A DNA stretch of 6,947 nt from Comamonadaceae bacterium (lineage in GTDB: Bacteria; Pseudomonadota; Gammaproteobacteria; Burkholderiales; Burkholderiaceae_C). The notes beneath the pieces were generated by a model. It saw only the letters and a list, made by a program, of their open reading frames with translations. It was not told the origin of the DNA and ran no database searches. The stretch is from contig CANBRV010000119.1 in the NCBI GenBank assembly GCA_947372005.1, forward strand, positions 1 through 6,947, in the 5' to 3' direction. A program made the position numbers and the translations under genes. Below, in pieces: positions 5,570 to 6,947 of the stretch; the first letter of the stretch is position 1, and each line of letters opens with the position of its first letter.

Positions 5570-6334
5570 ATGAGTGACATACTAGAACATATTGAAGCTG
5601 GCGTAATGACGCTGACACTTAACCGCGTTGATAAAAAGAATTCGATTACAAGTGCCATGTATGGCCTGCTAGCCGATTCGCTAGCTAAAGCCAAGGAGGA
5701 CACCAGCGTGCGCGTGGTTGTCATCCAAGGTCATGCCACCATTTTTAGTGCGGGCAATGACATCGCCGACTTCTTGCACCGCCCGCCCACCACAGGCGAA
5801 GCACCTGTATTTCGTTTTTTGCACGGTATTGCAGCTTTCCCTAAGCCCATTGTGGCTGCGGTCTGCGGACCTGCTGTTGGCATTGGAACGACCATGCTGT
5901 TCCACTGCGATTTGGTCTACGCAGGAGATAACGCCGCGTTTGCGATGCCATTTGTCAATTTAGGCATCGTTCCCGAAGCCGCTTCTAGCCTGCTTGTGCC
6001 TCAGATGTTTGGCTACCACCGCGCTGCCGAAGCGCTGCTCTTGGGTGAGCCTTTTATGGCCGAAGCCGCATTAGAGGTTGGTCTTGTCAACAAAGTACTT
6101 CCACCAACCGAGGCAAACGACTATGCTCAAAACGTCGCCAAAAAACTGGCCGCAAAACCACTCTCGTCAATCGTTGAGACCAAGCGCCTCTTAAAAATGG
6201 GGCAAATGGATGCGGTCCATGCCCGTATGGACGAAGAGTCTGTCATTTTTGGCCGCATGCTCGGTGAACCAGCTGCCAAAGAAGCCTTTGGTGCATTTAT
6301 GGAAAAACGCAGACCCGACTTCTCGAAGCTTTGA
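5570..6334 (+). CDS. Enoyl-CoA hydratase/isomerase (crotonase) family protein, probably delta3,delta2-enoyl-CoA isomerase type
   Basis: Crotonase-fold acyl-CoA enzyme, 254 aa, full length for the family. The CoA and oxyanion-hole segments FSAGNDIADF (59-68) and CGPAVGIGTTMLFHCD (99-114) are present. Aligned by eye to rat mitochondrial enoyl-CoA hydratase, the two catalytic glutamates (E144, E164) fall on T108 and F128, so hydratase chemistry is unlikely. The segment PFVNLGIVPEAASS (127-140) instead matches the ECI2/Eci1-type isomerase pattern, in which the glutamate after the proline (here E136) is the base. The expected reaction is shifting a 3-enoyl-CoA double bond to the 2-position, needed for beta-oxidation of unsaturated fatty acids. 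The start has AAAAGG 6 bases upstream, and the gap from the DUF2147 gene is 10 bases. It is the last gene of the operon. No clear terminator is seen in the 13 bases before the convergent gene. Confidence 0.93.
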   Translation: MSDILEHIEAGVMTLTLNRVDKKNSITSAMYGLLADSLAKAKEDTSVRVVVIQGHATIFSAGNDIADFLHRPPTTGEAPVFRFLHGIAAFPKPIVAAVCGPAVGIGTTMLFHCDLVYAGDNAAFAMPFVNLGIVPEAASSLLVPQMFGYHRAAEALLLGEPFMAEAALEVGLVNKVLPPTEANDYAQNVAKKLAAKPLSSIVETKRLLKMGQMDAVHARMDEESVIFGRMLGEPAAKEAFGAFMEKRRPDFSKL

Positions 6335-6347
6335 TTGGGGGCAGGCC
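6335..6347. other. 13-base convergent gap
   Basis: This is the space between the stop codons of the crotonase-family gene (plus) and holA (minus). No hairpin followed by a T-run is visible on either strand, so termination of both transcripts must lie inside the opposite gene or depend on Rho. Confidence 0.6.
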
Positions 6348-6947
6348 CTAGCTAGCGACTCGCACGACCATCTGCGCTAGCCGATGCAGCGCTTGCCAAG
6401 GCTCGCTTGGCCAATCAGCATGTTTAAGTCCCTTCACTACGCCATCAACCTGATGCGCCGCTTGTAGCAACTTACTTACTGTGCTCATTTGGATATTTGG
6501 GAGGATGCGTTCGAACTGCTTTTCTTTGGCACCCCAAATGCGATTCTCGCGAAGTGCCATGGCTAAAGGTCTGCCAGCCGACATAGCGTCTGCAACACGC
6601 TTCATGGCTCGGATGTCTTCGGCTAGCGCCCAGTGAACCAACACGGCAGCTTCGCCCTCAGCTTGCAAGCCATCCAACATGCGCTGCGTGCGCTCGGCCT
6701 TGCCTGTCAGCACCGCCTCACTCAGTTTAAAGACATCGTAGCGCGCTACATTCATCACGGCAGATTCAATTTGCTCAAGACTAAGTTCGCCTTCTGGATA
6801 CAACAGCGCCAGCTTTTGCACTTCTTGAAAAGCAGCCAGCAAATTGCCTTCCACACGATCGGCAAAAAATTGCAGTGCATGCTGACCTTCTGCGCCCGCT
6901 TGCACACGCTGGTTTTGCTGATTCAGCCGCTGCGCAATCCACTGCGG
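6348..6947 (-). CDS. holA: DNA polymerase III subunit delta (HolA), C-terminal part; 5' end outside window
   Basis: Clamp-loader subunit that opens the beta sliding clamp during replication. The last 199 residues are visible, against about 340 in a full HolA, so the N-terminal AAA+-like nucleotide-fold portion lies beyond the right edge. The frame is open from the edge. A GTG within it at 6905 is internal, because the family pattern continues upstream of it (PQWIAQRL at the edge). Recognisable stretches are FFADRVEGNLLAAFQEVQKL, NVARYDVFKLSEAVL and VHWALAEDIRAMKR, then MALRENRIWG and a C-terminal VDGVVKGLKHADWPSEPW segment of the collar domain. Numbering within the full protein cannot be given. 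It is convergent with the fatty-acid operon and unrelated to it. The wording is closest to what I know of Burkholderiales HolA proteins, and this is the best taxonomic clue in the window. Confidence 0.94.
   Translation of the reverse strand, partial: PQWIAQRLNQQNQRVQAGAEGQHALQFFADRVEGNLLAAFQEVQKLALLYPEGELSLEQIESAVMNVARYDVFKLSEAVLTGKAERTQRMLDGLQAEGEAAVLVHWALAEDIRAMKRVADAMSAGRPLAMALRENRIWGAKEKQFERILPNIQMSTVSKLLQAAHQVDGVVKGLKHADWPSEPWQALHRLAQMVVRVAS

Noticed and set aside
5128..5724. Minus-strand open frame of 198 codons antisense to the DUF2147 gene and the crotonase start
   Set aside because: The opposite strand carries two recognised proteins with ribosome binding sites; the antisense translation shows no family motif.
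6351..6381. Inverted repeat GCTAGCG / CGCTAGC with a 17-base spacer near the convergent gene ends
   Set aside because: Short stem, long loop, no T-run, and inside the holA coding end; not convincing as a terminator.

Overview
The window looks like chromosomal DNA of a Burkholderiales-type betaproteobacterium, possibly Comamonadaceae-like. The evidence is the strongly Burkholderiales-flavoured C-terminus of HolA at the right edge, the FAH-family and acyl-CoA dehydrogenase subtypes, and dense operons with very short gaps. GC content looks close to 50 % by eye, which is low for that group. The genus is not determined. Coding density is very high: eight protein genes, two of them cut by the window edges, and no stretch over about 105 bases without a gene. 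I see no RNA gene, CRISPR array, insertion sequence or phage gene.

Left block (1-1684, minus strand): two components of a carbohydrate-type ABC importer, a MalG-like permease followed with no spacing by a MalK/UgpC-like ATPase that runs off the left edge. The permease is the first gene of this transcript. The usual upstream partners (binding protein and MalF-type permease) are absent, because the next gene is divergent and only 35 bases away.

Centre-left (1720-2568, plus strand): a fumarylacetoacetate-hydrolase (FAH) family enzyme with intact metal ligands. It is divergent from the transporter and closed by a strong intrinsic terminator (2589-2623). Its neighbourhood suggests sugar-acid breakdown, but its substrate cannot be read from sequence.

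Right block (2672-6334, plus strand): a compact four-gene operon comprising a TetR-family regulator, a long (605 aa) acyl-CoA dehydrogenase, a small secreted DUF2147 protein that overlaps it by ATGA, and a crotonase-fold protein. The crotonase lacks both hydratase glutamates and instead carries the pattern of delta3,delta2-enoyl-CoA isomerases. A 22-base dyad (2632-2653) just upstream of the regulator is a good candidate autoregulatory operator. The whole reads as a TetR-controlled acyl-CoA (beta-oxidation) unit, but hydratase/hydroxyacyl-CoA dehydrogenase and thiolase genes are not in it.

Right edge (6348-6947, minus strand): the C-terminal 199 residues of DNA polymerase III subunit delta (holA), convergent with the operon. 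This is a housekeeping gene and marks the end of the fatty-acid block.

I did not find a convincing undescribed system. The best leads are the two candidate operators, the incomplete transporter gene set, the isomerase-type active site in a gene likely to be labelled a hydratase, and the secreted DUF2147 protein translationally coupled to a beta-oxidation enzyme.
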